Below, piece by piece: positions 29,001-43,500 of a stretch of DNA of 64,000 nucleotides. The DNA is from Owenia fusiformis (taxonomy: Eukaryota > Annelida > Polychaeta > Sabellida > Oweniidae). Below the pieces are notes generated by a model. It was not told the DNA's origin. It saw only the letters and a program-made list of their open reading frames with translations, and did not search any database. The stretch's first letter is position 1. The number at the start of each line of letters is the position of its first letter. The position numbers and the translations under genes were made by a program. The stretch is from positions 18,983,181 through 19,047,180 of the forward strand of contig CAIIXF020000010.1 of NCBI GenBank assembly GCA_903813345.2, read 5' to 3'.

Positions 29001-32000
29001 ATAAATTTCCTCAACCAAAGTTTGGATCAGATAGGTGTGAGAGGACAGTCGAAACACATGCTAAACAATAATCCATGTTTGCAAGTCTAGCTATATAACA
29101 TATTCTATATTGCAAAAACTTATTCAAGATGTTACTCGTAAGGTATATATTCATGTATTGATGTAGTTTCAGGGTTAAACTCTTGATAAAATACATAAAA
29201 CTGGATACAAACAAAGAATAGGAAGTCAGAAACCTTTTAGAAATAAATATTGGGATGAAAATAGCAAGATAATCTTTAGAAGTATGTTGAAAAGTATACT
29301 AAAAGGACATCTCTGATCTCACTTGGGGGAGAAGTAGTCATGATACTGCGAAAAAAGTAGTCACAATACCGCAAAAAATCCTGGGTCTAAAATTTTCCTA
29401 GTGAGAACCCTGAGTTTTGAGTATACATTTTGGATAAATATTGAAAAAGTATACTGCATTACTTATCAGACCAATACATATAAATATCAACATGTCGTGG
29501 ATGAGTGTACACCAAGGTACAAGATTACATGCATGACTTACTTTGTACATGTATATGTACAATACATTGTATTTACTGTATATTGGCACGCTGTGAAATG
29601 CTTCATCTCAAGATACCAAAATGTGCCACCCATGTATCGAAAACAGAATGTGTCTGATACACATTAACTTTACATTTTTTTATAAAACTGACATCATGTG
29701 GCTATAGTACTCTGATACTTGTTTATTTCTGCATAATAACAAACGAGTCTACAACCAAAAAAGTACAAAAAGATATACTAGTCCTACAAGAATCGAACCC
29801 GTGACCTGACACACCCGAGATTATGGTTCTACCAACAGACCAACAGGTCAATTAATATTACGGAAGAAGCGAGACAGTCAAGTTGCACTTATTTGAGAAA
29901 AATGTGAATTATTTTGTATTGCACGAAAACTATCCTCTCTGTGTTTCATTCACCAATTTAGAGCAATCTATTCCTTCTGTTTTGGCCAAAATGATATTTT
30001 CCTAGTTCCAGTTTGAGATCCCTCCAGAACTTTGCTTGTTTCCTTTCTTTATTACTCCATCTGAGACGGTTATTGTGCTTTATAATCATTTTTACTTTGT
30101 CAGGCATCTCAGCTTTAGGAATATGCTCCATGAGTAGAACAATAATCATGTCTCTGTAGTCATCTAGGAGTTTAACAAGGGCCATATCAACCTCAAACTG
30201 ATTCATGGCATCTTTCACCCAACCACGACTCACCACAAAAGTGATTTTCCGGCTGGTGTGTATGGCTTGGCCCATTGATGTGAATAAAGAACCACCAGGC
30301 ATTATTCGATTATCAAACATCAGTTTAAACTTAATGTCCTTTCCATTCTCTAGTTCTTGACACAAATCTTTGTCAACCCATAATCTTTTTTCACTGTGAT
30401 AACTAATATAAGCATCGTGTTCTATTAGAGGGCCATTCATGTTTCCATCTTGTTCATGCTTCCTGGCAAGGAAAATCATTCTTCTGTACTTGATGTCCTT
30501 CCAGAAATATCTCAGTAGCACAAGGGTCACAACGATCAGGAATATGATTAAACCTCCACTTACTGTTGTACCACTGATAAATGAAATGGTATTATACTCC
30601 AACCAAGTCATTGTAAAATTGTGGACATATTCTATGTGTTTGTAGGAAGGCATTGAACAATTCTCAACAATGAATTTTTTTGTCCTCTTCATCATTTTCT
30701 CCGCGAGCCAGTTACGAAGGCCTTTAAGTTGACAATTGCATTCAAAGTTGTTTCCATAAATTGAAAGTCCATGTAATTGTAAATGTTTCATTATTTCCAA
30801 GTTGCTCAAGTCAATGTACGTTAGTGCATTTCTAGATATATCAAACTTAGTTAAACTATACAGGTCCTTGAAAACATCCTTTTGGATAAATGTGAGCCTG
30901 TTTTTCTGTAGAAGTAATGTTTCTAAGTCATACATTCCTTTAAACATGCACTGAGGAAGATGTGACAAGTAGTTACTGTGGAGGGATAAGAAGGTAAAAT
31001 TGCTACGATCCTCAAATAATTGACAGAGCTCTTCATCCGTATATTCAAATAAAAGGTTCCCAGACAAATCTAACTGTTTTAATGTTTTAACATTGTCCAA
31101 CAGTGCAATCAACTGATATCGATGGACCTGAAATCCAACACCTCCAGATGTTAGATGCAAGTCATACAAGTTTGACAAATCAGAAATGTGCATTGCCATT
31201 ACATCAACTCCTCTCAAATTAATTGTTAGACTTTTCAGTGATGTTATATTCTGAAGGTGTATGTTAAGGTCACGCAAGCTCCTTGACGGGATAAACCCAC
31301 CTATGTTCAAAAGTCTTAATTCTCTGAATATCTGAAATGTTTCTTTTTCTACATACATGAAGTTCCATAATGTTAAATCAGTTAATGATTTTTTCAACGG
31401 TTCAAATGCATCTGATTTCACAGTTCCAATAGCATTGCCTAGCATGTTCAACCTCCCAATTCCGGAATAACGCAGTGGTTCAAAGAAGGAATTGGTCAAC
31501 TCCTTCAGAAAAATTCCACATGTTTTTATTTCAAAACTATGGATTGTTTTATTTTTCAAGTCATTCATCACAGTTTGAATCCCTTTTGTTCCTAAGTTCC
31601 TATTCTGATTCATCGACAGTTGTTTCCATGAGTTTATTGATGCAAAGGTTCCAGGTGCAATATGCTGAATTGGGTTTATTTCTATATTTAGTTTGAAATT
31701 ACGAGGATTATCTGTATGGATACCTTTCAAGGCATCAACTTCAATATTCTTGATGCTGCAGTTCCATAATTCCAGTGATGATAGTCTAGCAAATCCGTTA
31801 AAAGAGCCATTTATCAAAGTTTCAAACTTAAAATTGTCAAATCTTAAAGTAGCAGTGTAGTTTTTATCCATGTGTTTTAGTATATCTGCCAGAGGTATTT
31901 GGTCATTTTTTGTTTTTGCACGGCATAAACAAATTATTTTCGTTTTGCCTCTACAATGACAAAATGTTGGTAAACTTGACCTATAATGTTCTATGCTGGC

Positions 32001-34537
32001 ATTGTCGGCGTTATTTCTCATAGCAATGTCATTATTTGCTGTCTGTTTATCTGTTATAATCTGAATCATGTTTGATGTATCAACAGCCAGCACCACAGTG
32101 ATAATGGTAGATAATATTAAGTAGCCCATCGTGGTTGTTTTTACCTTCTCAGCACCTGCAAGTTTCAGTTCAAATACCTTAATTTTTATTCTATATCTTA
32201 TTGAAAGAGTCTCTTGAAAGTTTTTTTGTTGGCCCCAATAAAATGACTTATATCTGATTTATTGAATGACCAAATATAGGATTATTGACATGTTGCCTCT
32301 CAGTGAGTGTCATCTTCAGTCCCATATACATAAGTCATGTCATCATGATGTTGAATAAGAACTTTAAAAGATTTTATAGAAAAGAATGTTGATTCTATTG
32401 AATTAAAGATTCATTCTATTGATTTTAAGCCTTAGACTGCATAGATGTATATTTGATTCCTCATATTGGCTTTGCTAATGTTGATATTTCCTCCGAGGGA
32501 TGCAACCTTTGCCTTGAAATTTTCTTAATAATTTGAACAGAATATGCTTACCATATTCTCAAATTATGAGCAGATCACAGAACAAAATGTTGACGAGTTA
32601 ATGTCATTTTGGTGAACAGAATATGTTAAATTGTCTCAATAACCCAGCAAGTTTAATGCCTACATTTTCTTTTTTACAAATAGCAAGGCATAGTAAAGGC
32701 ATTATGACCTAATATAGCTTACTAGTATTTATAGAAATCTGTTGAACTGTACTTTGGAATTAGGCTTGTTTAGAGTACAGGAAAAGGTTATCAGCAGATA
32801 ACAGCTTTTCCCTGAAATTTTTTTAGTATCAACCATTTTTATTCTCTCGTTATGGAGTGAAAATGGTCAGTTTACAGGTTGCCCTGTACTGTGTTTCAAG
32901 GTAGACCAGGGCCACTATAGGTGGCAATTTTTGAAACAAGTTCCTGTGGTTGAGGGAGATTGTTGAAATAATATTTTGATAAGTAACTTGATATGGATAA
33001 CTATACAACACATGGCTTTACACAGGGTGTCCCCAAAATATTTCCTCCAACAGCACAGATAAACCAATCAATATTTCCAGTCATTTCTTACATGGTCATG
33101 TAAACAAATTGGATTATACCCCCTGATCTTCCGATGACAGCCTGCATCCTTATTGCTACATTGGGAAGGTTTTTTGCTCTAGATTTCTCTTTGAATGTTA
33201 AGGTCTCTTTGCAAAATAGGGGTCATTGTAACAGCTCCCACTTCGTCAATATTTTATAAATTTACATTTTCTTCAAATGGAATGAAAGATGAATATCCAC
33301 TCGAAATGTATAAGATATGAAAAGTATTATACATACACAAACATGTTGAATTAAGGCTTTGAAAAGGTGTCAAAAACACTTCGATAATTATATACAGCCT
33401 TTATCATGGACATACAACAAAGTTTTTTTTATATAGTACTATGTATCGCAACATTAAGAACCTAAAGTAAATTGACATGGATATGAGACACACAGCTTTG
33501 TATATTTACTTCTCAAAACTTCCCATATTGCAACTACAGCACGTGATTGTAACTACAGTACGTGCCGTATTCCGTGTGATATTTCATCTAAAGTACGTAC
33601 CATATATCAGCAAGGGAATGAAGTAAATTGACATGGATATAGATTTTATTTATGTAAAACTCAAAATTACAACATTGAGGGCCTAAATTATATTGCCCTT
33701 GATATAAGACACATAGGTTTGTATATCTTAAAACTACATCAGCAAGGGCATAAAGTAAATTGACATGGATATATGACACAGGTTTTATAACCATGTATTT
33801 GAAGCTAAAAATTACAACATTGAGGGCCTCAAGTAAATTGACAGATATATCAGGCCCGTAGCCAGAATTTGCCAAGTTCAGTTGGCAAGTTCAGTTTTCA
33901 AAAATTTCCAGGGGGGTTCACATTTGACAATTTTGGCCCAAATATGGCTAAAATCACTTGAGAAGTGCTCAAAAATGGTGAAAAACTGCATGATTTTGAA
34001 AGAATTTTTGGTCAGGGGGGTTCGCCCAAACCCTGCAAACTCCCCCTGGCTACGGGCCTGTATATGACACGGGTTAATTACACCATTGAGGGTGTAAAGT
34101 AAATAGACTTGGATATGTAAATATCAAAATTACAACATTGAGGGCATTACATGTATGTAGATTTACCAGATCAAAATTATAAAACATTAACCTTTCTATA
34201 ATGACCACACAAGAGACTTGAAAAATGTTTTACTTAAACACATCAGATACCAATACCATGCTCAAAAATGAAGATGCTACGATCTTATTGATCATGGATG
34301 GTTCTCAAAAACCATTTTGTACAATCCTTGGCCTCTTTGTGGAAAGTATAGGCAGTAATTATTTTTTAAGTTTGTAGGGATATTATTAGGAGGCCCCCCG
34401 ACAGGGGGCCTCCTATAGATTTTATAGATATTATTTATTATTAGACTCCAGATGAAAATCTGGAGTCTATTGCTTTTGCCAGTTTTCTTATTAGACTCCA
34501 GATGAAAATCTGGAGTCTATTGCTTTTGCCAGTTTTC

Positions 34538-34571
<34 letters not shown>

Positions 34572-37500
34572 TTCCTCCTTCCCAGATTTCTCACCAACTA
34601 GAAGAGCTTACTTTAAGCTGCTTACATGATCAACTAGGGAATGTATCTGGCTTTCTGGGAAATTAGGTCAAATTTTTATCTAGGTCAAAGGTCAAGAACT
34701 AGGTCAAATCCAGTACTTTGTCACTTTTTTCAATTTTCTCGGTCGTCCTTCAATATTTTCAATCCGGGTTTTTTTCATTGTGTTCCTCATAAAAAAGTAG
34801 GGGAAAACAGGTCGATTTAGTTTTTTGATATCTCAAACCGATTTCGAGATATCAGTGTCCGAAAACGAGGTCCAAAAAAAAGTTCTCCCAATTCAATGTC
34901 CACGCTACTGGTCTTGTGGGAAATTTTCTCAGGATTCCGAATCTGGAAACCAAATTTCGATCCGACTTCCGGTTCGGAAGTTATATCGTTTTGAAAGCTC
35001 AAAAATCGCTAAATTTGGTGCCCCATGTTAAGTCAATGGGAAAAAAGATTTTTTTGAAGTGAAAAATACGAAATATAGACTGAGTTCAGCTAAATATAAT
35101 GGAAGCTTTTAAAAGAAGGGGACCTCAAAAGCCATCTAGCTTAAAAATTTGGACACAAAAATGCCAAGGTCAAAATCTAGGTCAAATTCAAAGTTTTTCC
35201 TTATTTTTGCGATTCTGACACTACACTTTAATTATATTCTTCGAAATCGTGTATACATGTAGCCAAGAGTGTGCTAATAGTGTTAGCCTTTTGCCGTCAG
35301 GAAGTATTTTGACCCACTTTTGAGATATGGTGTCCCAAAAGTAGGTCAAAATAAAAAAATCTTCAAATTTAACTTATGAGTTATGAATCAGGGGTAGAAT
35401 TTTGTCAGGAATCCGAATCTGCAAACCATATTTCGATCCGACTTCCGGTTCGGAAGTTATGGCGTGTCCAAAAAGTAGGTCAAAATAAAAAAATTCTAAA
35501 TTTATCGTATGAGTTATGAATTAGGGGTAGAATTTTATCAGGAATCCGAATCTGCAAACCAAATTTCGATTCGACATCTTGTTCAGAAGTTATGATGTTT
35601 TTAAAGCTCAAAAATCGCTAAATTTGGTGCCCCATGTTAAATCAATGGGACCGAATAATTTTTTGAAGTGTAAAAATACAAGATATAGAATGAGTACAGC
35701 TAAACATAATGAAAGCCCATAAAAGAAGGGGACCTCAAAAGCTACTTTCCTTCAAAATTTGGACACCAAAATACCTAGTTCAAAATCTAGGTCAAATTCT
35801 TAGTTTTTTCTTATTTTTGCAATTCGGACACTACACTTCAATGATATTCTTCGAAATTTTGTATACATGTAGCAAAGAGTGTGCTTATAATGTTAACTTT
35901 TTGCCGTCAAGAAGTTTTTAGGCCCACTTTTGAGATCTGGTGATCGAAATGTAGGTCAAAATAAAAAGTTCTCCAAATTTAACGTATGAGTTATGAATTA
36001 GGGGCATAATTTCCTAAGGAATCCGGATCTGAAATTAAAATTGCAATCCTACCCCCAGTTAAGCCATTTTGAAGTTTGAAATTCGCACTTGCCAGTATTC
36101 ACGATGCAGATTGATCAAATAAACTTTCAAAAATTCCTACATACCCTACTTTACCTCCCTACCTACTCAGACTACTTACTCAATTGCTTAATTAGTTATT
36201 ACTTACTTAGCTACTCACTCAGCTACTAACTCAGGTACTTACTCAGCTACTTACTCAGCTACCTACTCAGCTTTTTACCCAGCTACTTACTCAACTACTA
36301 CTAAGGTACTTACTCAGCTAATTACTCAGTTACTTACTCAGCTCTTTACTGATCTATCTAGGTAAAATAAATCTGGAGTCTTAAATTGAACTTGTTCAAT
36401 TTCACAAATCTAGTTATTATTATTAGACTCCAGATGAAAATCTGGAGTCTATTGCTTTTGCCAGTTTTCTTATTATTATTATTCATTCTTTCTTTCTTTC
36501 TTTCTTTCTTTCTTTCCGAACACTTTTTCTCAGCAACTAGAAGAACTTACTTTAACCTACTTACATGGCTAACATAGCCCATCAACCTAGTTTCTGGGAA
36601 ATTAGGTCAAATTTTTATCTAGGTCAAAGGTCAAGAACTAGGTCAAATTTAGGTAAAATTAACATTCTGTCAATTATCTTCGTTGTTACTTGTGGTAACT
36701 CCTTCATCTTTTTTTCAACATGTAGCTTAGAAAAAAACAAATCGAGAATATGCCATCCGTTTTTTGATAACTCTTAGCGATTTTGAGATATGGCGTCCGG
36801 AAAGTAGGTCAAACTAAAAAAGTTCTCCAAATTTAGCATATGAGCTATGAAATAAGGGTAGAATTTTCTCAGGAATCCGAATCTGCAAACCAAATTTCGA
36901 TCCGACCTCCCGTTCGGAAGTAATGGCGATTTGAAAGCTCAAAAATCGCTAAATTTGGTGCCCCATGTTAAGTCAATGGGAAAAAAGACTTTTTTTAATT
37001 GTAAAATATGAGATATAGACAGAGTGCAGCTTAACATAATGAATTCCTATATAGGAAGGGTACCCAAAAGCTACCTAGCTTCAAAATTTGGACACCAAAA
37101 TCCCAAGGTCAAAATCTAGGTCAAATTGATAGTTTTTCCTAATTTTTACGATTCTGACACTACACTTAAATGATTTGCTTCTAAATTTTGTATACAGGTA
37201 GCAAAGAGTGTGCTAATAATGTTAGCCTTTTGCCGTCAGAAAGTATTTTGACCCACTTTTGAGATATGGTGTCCGAAATGTAGGTCAAAATAAAAAGTTC
37301 TCCAAATTTAATACATGAGCCATGAAATAAGGGTAGAATTTTCTCAGGAATCCGAATCTGCAAACCAAACTTTGATTCGACTTCCAGGTCGGAAGTTATG
37401 GCATTTTGAAAGCTCAGAAATTGCTAAATTTGGCCCCATGTTATGTCAATAGGGAAAAATATAATTTTGAAGTGTAAAATACCAGGTATAGACTGAGTAC

Positions 37501-40500
37501 AGCTCAACATAATGAAAGTCTATAAAAGAAGGGGACCTCAAAGGCTACCTAGTTTCAAAATGTGGACACCAAAATGCCAAGGTCAAATTCATAGCTTTTC
37601 CTTATTTTTGCGATTCTGACATTACACTTTAATAATTTGCTTCAAAATTTTGTATACATGTAACAAAGAGTGTGCTAATAGTGTTAGCCTTTTGCCGTCA
37701 GAAAGTATTTTGACCCACTTTTGAGATATGGTGTCCGAAAAGTAGGTCAAAATAAAAAGTTCTCCAAATTTAATTTATGAGTTATGAATTAAGGGTAGAA
37801 TTTTCTAAGGAATCCAAATCTGCAAATAAACTTTCAATCCGACTCCCAGTTTAGATTCTATGCCATTTTAAAATTCACATTTGTTTAAAATTCACATTTG
37901 CCAGTATCCACAATGCAGATCCATCAAATATACTTTCAACAATTCCTACTTACTTACCTACATACCTACTCGGCTACCTACTTAGCTACCTACTCAGCTA
38001 CCTACTCAGCTACTTACTCAGCTACCTACTTAGCTACCTACTCAGCTACTTACTCAATTACTTAATCATCTACATACTCAGCGTCCTACTCAGCTCTTTA
38101 CTCAAGTAAATCAATCTGGAGTCTTAAATTGAACTTTGTTCAATTTACCAATCTAGTTATTCTTTCTTTCTTTCCGAACACTTTTTCTCAGCAACTAGAA
38201 GGACTTACTTAAATCTGCTAACATAGTCAACTAGGTTATGAAACCTAGTTTCTGGGAAATTAGGTCAAATGTTTATCTAGGTCAAAGGTCAAGAACTAGG
38301 TCAAATCGTGGGTTTTCACTATTTTACAAGTTTTCTCAGTCGTCCTTTGGTATTTTTGCTCCGGGTTTTTTTCATCATGTTCCTTAGAAAAAAAGCTAAT
38401 TCCGAAAGGCAAATCGTTTTTTGATTACTCTTACCGATTTTGAGAAATGACGTCCGAAAAGAAGGTCAGAACATAAAAAGTTCTCCAAATTCAACGTGTA
38501 AATTATCAAATAAGTGTAGAATTATCCCAGGAATCCGAATCTGCAAACAAAATTTCGATCCGACTTCCGGTTCGGAAGTTATAGCGTTTTGAAATCTCAA
38601 AATCGCTAAATTTGGTGCCCCATGTTAAGTCAATGGGGAAAAAGACTTCTTCTAAGTGTAAAATACGAGATATAGACTGAGTACAGCTTAACATAATGAA
38701 AGCCTATAAAAGAAGGGGACCTCGAAGGCTATCTAGCTTTAAAATTTGGACAGCAAAATGCCTAGGTCAAAATCTAGGTCAAATTTATAGTATTTTCTTA
38801 TTTTTGCGATTCTGACACTACACTTTAATAATTTGCTTCAAAGTTTTGTATACAGGTAGCCAAGAGTGTGCTTATAGTGTTAGCCTTTTGCCGTCAGAAA
38901 GTATTTTGACCTACTTTTGAGATATGGTGTCCGAAAAGTAGGTCAAAATAAAAAATTCTCCAAATTTAACACATGAGTTATAAATTAAGAGTAGAATTTT
39001 CTCAGGAATCCGAATCTGCAAACCAAATTTCGATCCGACTTCCGGTTCTAAAGTTATGGCGTGTCCGAAAAGTAGGTCAAAATAAAAATTCGCCAAATTT
39101 AACGTATGAGTTATGAATTAGGGGTAGAATTTTGTCAGGAATCCGAATCTTTAAATCAAACTTAGATCCGACTTCCGGTTCGGAAGTTATGGCGTTTTGA
39201 AATTTCGGAAAATCGATCTGATGGTATCCTGATAGAAAGTCAAGGAAAAAAGATTTTTTTGAAGTGTAAAATATGAGATATAGATTGAGTACAGCTTAAG
39301 ATAATGAATTCCTATAAAAGAAGGGGACCTCAAAAGCTACCTAGTTTCAATATTTGGACACCAAAATGCCTAGGTCAAAATCTAGGTCAAATTCATAGTT
39401 TTTCCTTATTTTTGCGATTCTGGCACTACTCTTTTAGGATTTGCTTCAAAATTTTGTATACAGGTAGCTAAGAGTGTGCTTATAGTGAGAGCCTTTTGCC
39501 GTCAGAAAGTATTTTGACCCACCTTTGAGATATGGTGTCCGTAAAGTAGGTCAAAATAAAAAGTTCTCATAATTTAACTTATGAGTTATGAATTAAGGGT
39601 AGAATTTTCTCAGGAATCCGAATCTGCAAACTAAATTTCAATCCGACTTCCGGTCAAAAATTCCTACTTACCTACCTACTTACCTACTCGGCTACCTACT
39701 TACCTACCAACTCAGCTACCTACTCAGCTACTTACTCAGCTTCCTACTCAGCTACCTACTCAGCTACCTGCTCAGCTGCTTACTCCGCTACCTACTCAGC
39801 TACTTACTCAATTACTTTATCATCTACTTACTCAGCTTCCTACTCAGCTCTTTACTCAAGTAAATCAATCTGGAGTCTTAAATTGAACTTTGTTCAATTT
39901 ACCAATCTAGTTATTAGGAGGCCCCATCGGGGGGCCTCCTATCAATTTTGTAGATATTATTATTATTCTTTATTATTATTATTATTTATTCTTCCTCCCT
40001 CTTTTTCTCCTACTTCCAACTACCTTTCAACTAGGTACTACATAGTCCTACTAGGGACCTGGGCTGAACTTGGCGGGAAAGGAATTTTTATCTAGGTCAA
40101 GGTCAAAGGTCAAAATCTAGGTCAAATCTAAGTTTTTTTCAAGTTTCTCAAATCCTGACACTACACTTAAATATTTTTGGCTGAATTTTTGCACAAAGAT
40201 AGATATTAGTATTCTATTAGTCTTAACCTTTTGCCGTCTAGAGAAATTTTGCCTAGATTTTGAGATATTGAAGGTCAAAAAAAGGTCAAAAAAGGTCTTT
40301 TTTCAACTTGCTTCAAATTGACCAAATTTTTTTTTAAAACTCATCTACAAGTTCTCAGGATTCCAAATCTGACCTTACTTTTGACCTTTGACCTTTGGTT
40401 GACCTTCAGTGACCTCCGAAAGGTCAAAAAGTTGATTTTTCAAATCGATTTTCTGGATTCAAATTTAGGTATATTTATTCACAAAAGATCTTCTGAGGTC

Positions 40501-43500
40501 TAAAAAAGTAAAATTTGCAAGGTCGAAGGTCAAGGTTATCAAACGAAATCACAAACTGTGTTTTCTAAGTTTCTCAAAATTGGAGACTACAAATCAATTT
40601 TTTTTACTGAAAGTTAGAATATATATTCCTCTAAAGGTTCTACACATATTAGCAATTGACTATTTATTAAAGTTTTGCTCCAGTTTTGAGATATTAGAAC
40701 TCAAAAACTGAAAAAAGGTCAAATTTCAAAATTTTTCAAGGTCAAATTTCAACTTGCTCTAAATTGACCAAACTTTTTTTTAAAAAGCATCTACAAGATC
40801 TCAGGAACTCAAATCTGACCTTAGTTTTGAACTATGACCTTTAGTTGACCTTCAGTGACCTTCAAAAGGTCAAAAAAGTTAATTTTTCAAATTGATTTTC
40901 TGGATTCAAATTTAGGTTTCTTCAATCAGAAAAGATATACTGAGGTCTAAAAAAGTAAAACCTGTAAGGTCAAAGGTCAAGGTCATCAAACAAGATCACA
41001 AACTGTGTTTTCTAAGTTTCTCAAAGTTTGTGACTACAAATCAATATTTTTGAATTAAAGTCAGGATATATATTCCTCTAAAGGTTTTACACATAATAAC
41101 AATTGATTATCTATTAAAATTCTGCACCAGTTTTGAGATATTGGACCTCAAAAACTGAAAAAGGTCTAATGTTGAAATTTTTCAAGGTCAAATTTCACAT
41201 TGCTTCAAATTGACCAAACTTTTTTTTTAAAATCATCTACAAGATGCCTGGAGTTCATATATGTCCTTGTATTTAAGATTTGACCTTTGGCTGACCTTTA
41301 AATGTTCAAAAAAGCCTACGGGGCCTCCGTAAGATTGCTTGCAATCTTCTAGTTATTCTACTTTATTATTTATTCTTCTCTGCACTTTTTCTCCTACTTC
41401 TAGCTAGCTTTGAATTAACTCTTATATACTCCTAGTAGGGACCTTAGTTGAAATTGGCGGGAAAGAAATTTTTATCTAGGTCAAGGTCAAAGGTCAAAAT
41501 CTAGGTCAAATCAAAGTTTTTTTAAGTTTCTCAGATTTCGTCCTCATACTTCATTATTTCTTGCGATGAATTAAAATGTAACTAGATATAAGCATTCTCT
41601 ACAAATTGCTCACTATATGTACGCGTTAATTTTTTACCGTTTTTGAGATATTTGACGCCAAAAATCGGCAAAAATCGGTCATTTTTCAACTTGCTTCAAA
41701 TGAACCAGATTTTTTTTTAAAAATCATCTACAAGATCTCAGGAACTCAAATATGTCCTTACTTTTGACCTCTGACCTTTGGTTGACCTTCGGTGGCCTTC
41801 GAAAGGTAAAAAAAGTCGTTTTTTCAAATCGATTTTCTGGATTCAAATTTAGGTATATTTAATCACAAAGGACCCACTGAGGTCTAAAAAAGTAAAATTT
41901 GCAAGGTCAAAGGTCAAGGTCATCAAACTAAATCACAAACTGTGTTTTCTAAGTTTCTCAAAATTGAAGACTACAAATCAATATTTTTTCATGAAAGTCA
42001 GGATATATATTCCTCTATAGGTTCTACACATATAAGCAATTGACTATTTATTAAAATTGTGTACCAGTTTTGAGATATTGGAACTCAAAAACTGAAAAAA
42101 GGTCAAATTTCGAAACTTTTCAAGACTAAATTTCAACTTGCTTCAAATTGACCAATTTTTTTTTAAAACTCATCTACAAGATCTCAGGATTCCAAATCTA
42201 ATGTAACTAGATATAAGCATTCTCTACAAATTGCTCACTATATGTACGCGTTAATTTTTTACCGTTTTTGAGATATTTGACGCCAAAAATCGGCAAAAAT
42301 CGGTCATTTTTCAACTTGCTTCAAATGAACCAGATTTTTTTTTAAAAATCATCTACAAGATCTCAGGAACTCAAATATGTCCTTACTTTTGACCTCTGAC
42401 CTTTGGTTGACCTTCGGTGGCCTTCGAAAGGTAAAAAAAGTCGTTTTTTCAAATCGATTTTCTGGATTCAAATTTAGGTATATTTATTCACAAAAGACCT
42501 TCTGAGGTCTAAAAAAGTAAAATTTGCAAGGTCAAAGGTCAAGGTCATCAAATGTAATCACAAACTGTGTTTTCTAAGTTTCTCAAAATTGGAGACTACA
42601 AATCAATATTTTTAAATGAAAGTCAGAATATATACTCCTCTATAGGTTCTACACATATTAGCAATTGACTATTTATTAAAATTGTGTACCAGTTTTGAGA
42701 TATTAGAACTCAAAAACTGAAAAAAGGTCAAATTTCGAAACTTTGCAAGACTAAATTTCAACTTGCTCTAAATTGACCAAACTTTTTTTTAAAAAGCATC
42801 TACAGGATCTCACGAATACAAATCTGACCTTACTTTTGACCCCTGACCTTTGGTTGACCTTCAGTGACCTTCGGAAGGGAAAAAAAGTTGATTTTTTAAA
42901 TCGATTTTCTGGATTCAAATTTAGGTATATTTGATCACAAAAGAGCTACTGAGGTGAATTAAAGTAAAATTTGCAAGATCAAAGGTCAAGGTCATCAAAT
43001 TAAATCACCAACTGTGTTTTCGAAGTTTCTAAGTTTTGGTGACTACAAATCAATATTTCTTCATGAAAGTCAGGACATATATTCCTCTATAGTTTCTACA
43101 CATATTAGCAATTGACTATTTATTAAAATTGTGTACCAGTTTTGAGATATTAGGACTCAAAAACTGAAAAAAGGTCAAATTTCCAAACTTTTCAAGACTA
43201 AATTTCAACTTGTTTCAAATTGACCAAACTTTTTTTTTTAAATCATCTACAAGTTGCCTGGTGTTAGTATATGACCCTAGATTTGAGATTTGACCTTTGG
43301 CTGACCTTCAAATTGCCAAAAACGCCTACAGGGCCTCCGTAAGATTGCTTGCAATCTTAAATCTCTAGTTATTCTTTATTCTTTATTATTAGGAGGCCCC
43401 CCGACAGGGGGCCTCCTATAGATTTTATAGATATTATTATTATTCTTTATTCTTCCTAAACCCTTTTCTCCTACTTCCAACTACCTATCAACCACCTCTT

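Larger units (their letters stand above)
32130..34387. repeat. Upstream region of TLR1, duplicated at 47051-49243
   Basis: About 2.2 kb closely matching the upstream region of TLR2, ending in both copies with TAGGGATATTATT. It carries the candidate 5'UTR splice sites near the TLR, a lone mariner-like end near 33022 and a period-126 minisatellite at 33440-34160. A 210-bp element at 33851-34060 is present only in this copy. Confidence 0.85.
36423..38156. mobile_element. Family I unit 2
   Basis: Full unit: hairpin head at 36423, a TTTC microsatellite (36487-36517), core repeats with period near 470 bp, TACTCAGC minisatellite (37950-38100), AAATTGAACTTTGTTCAATTT hairpin, CTAG at 38153-38156. Confidence 0.65.

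Noticed and set aside
33022-33050. Mariner end CAGGGTGTCCCCAAAATATT, also near 47912
   Set aside because: No matching inverted end was found within 2 kb, so no element could be bounded; the two hits are one locus duplicated with the TLR unit.
36160-36360. CRISPR-like array
   Set aside because: The units are short, degenerate and without unique spacers, in clearly eukaryotic DNA; it is a minisatellite within a mobile element.
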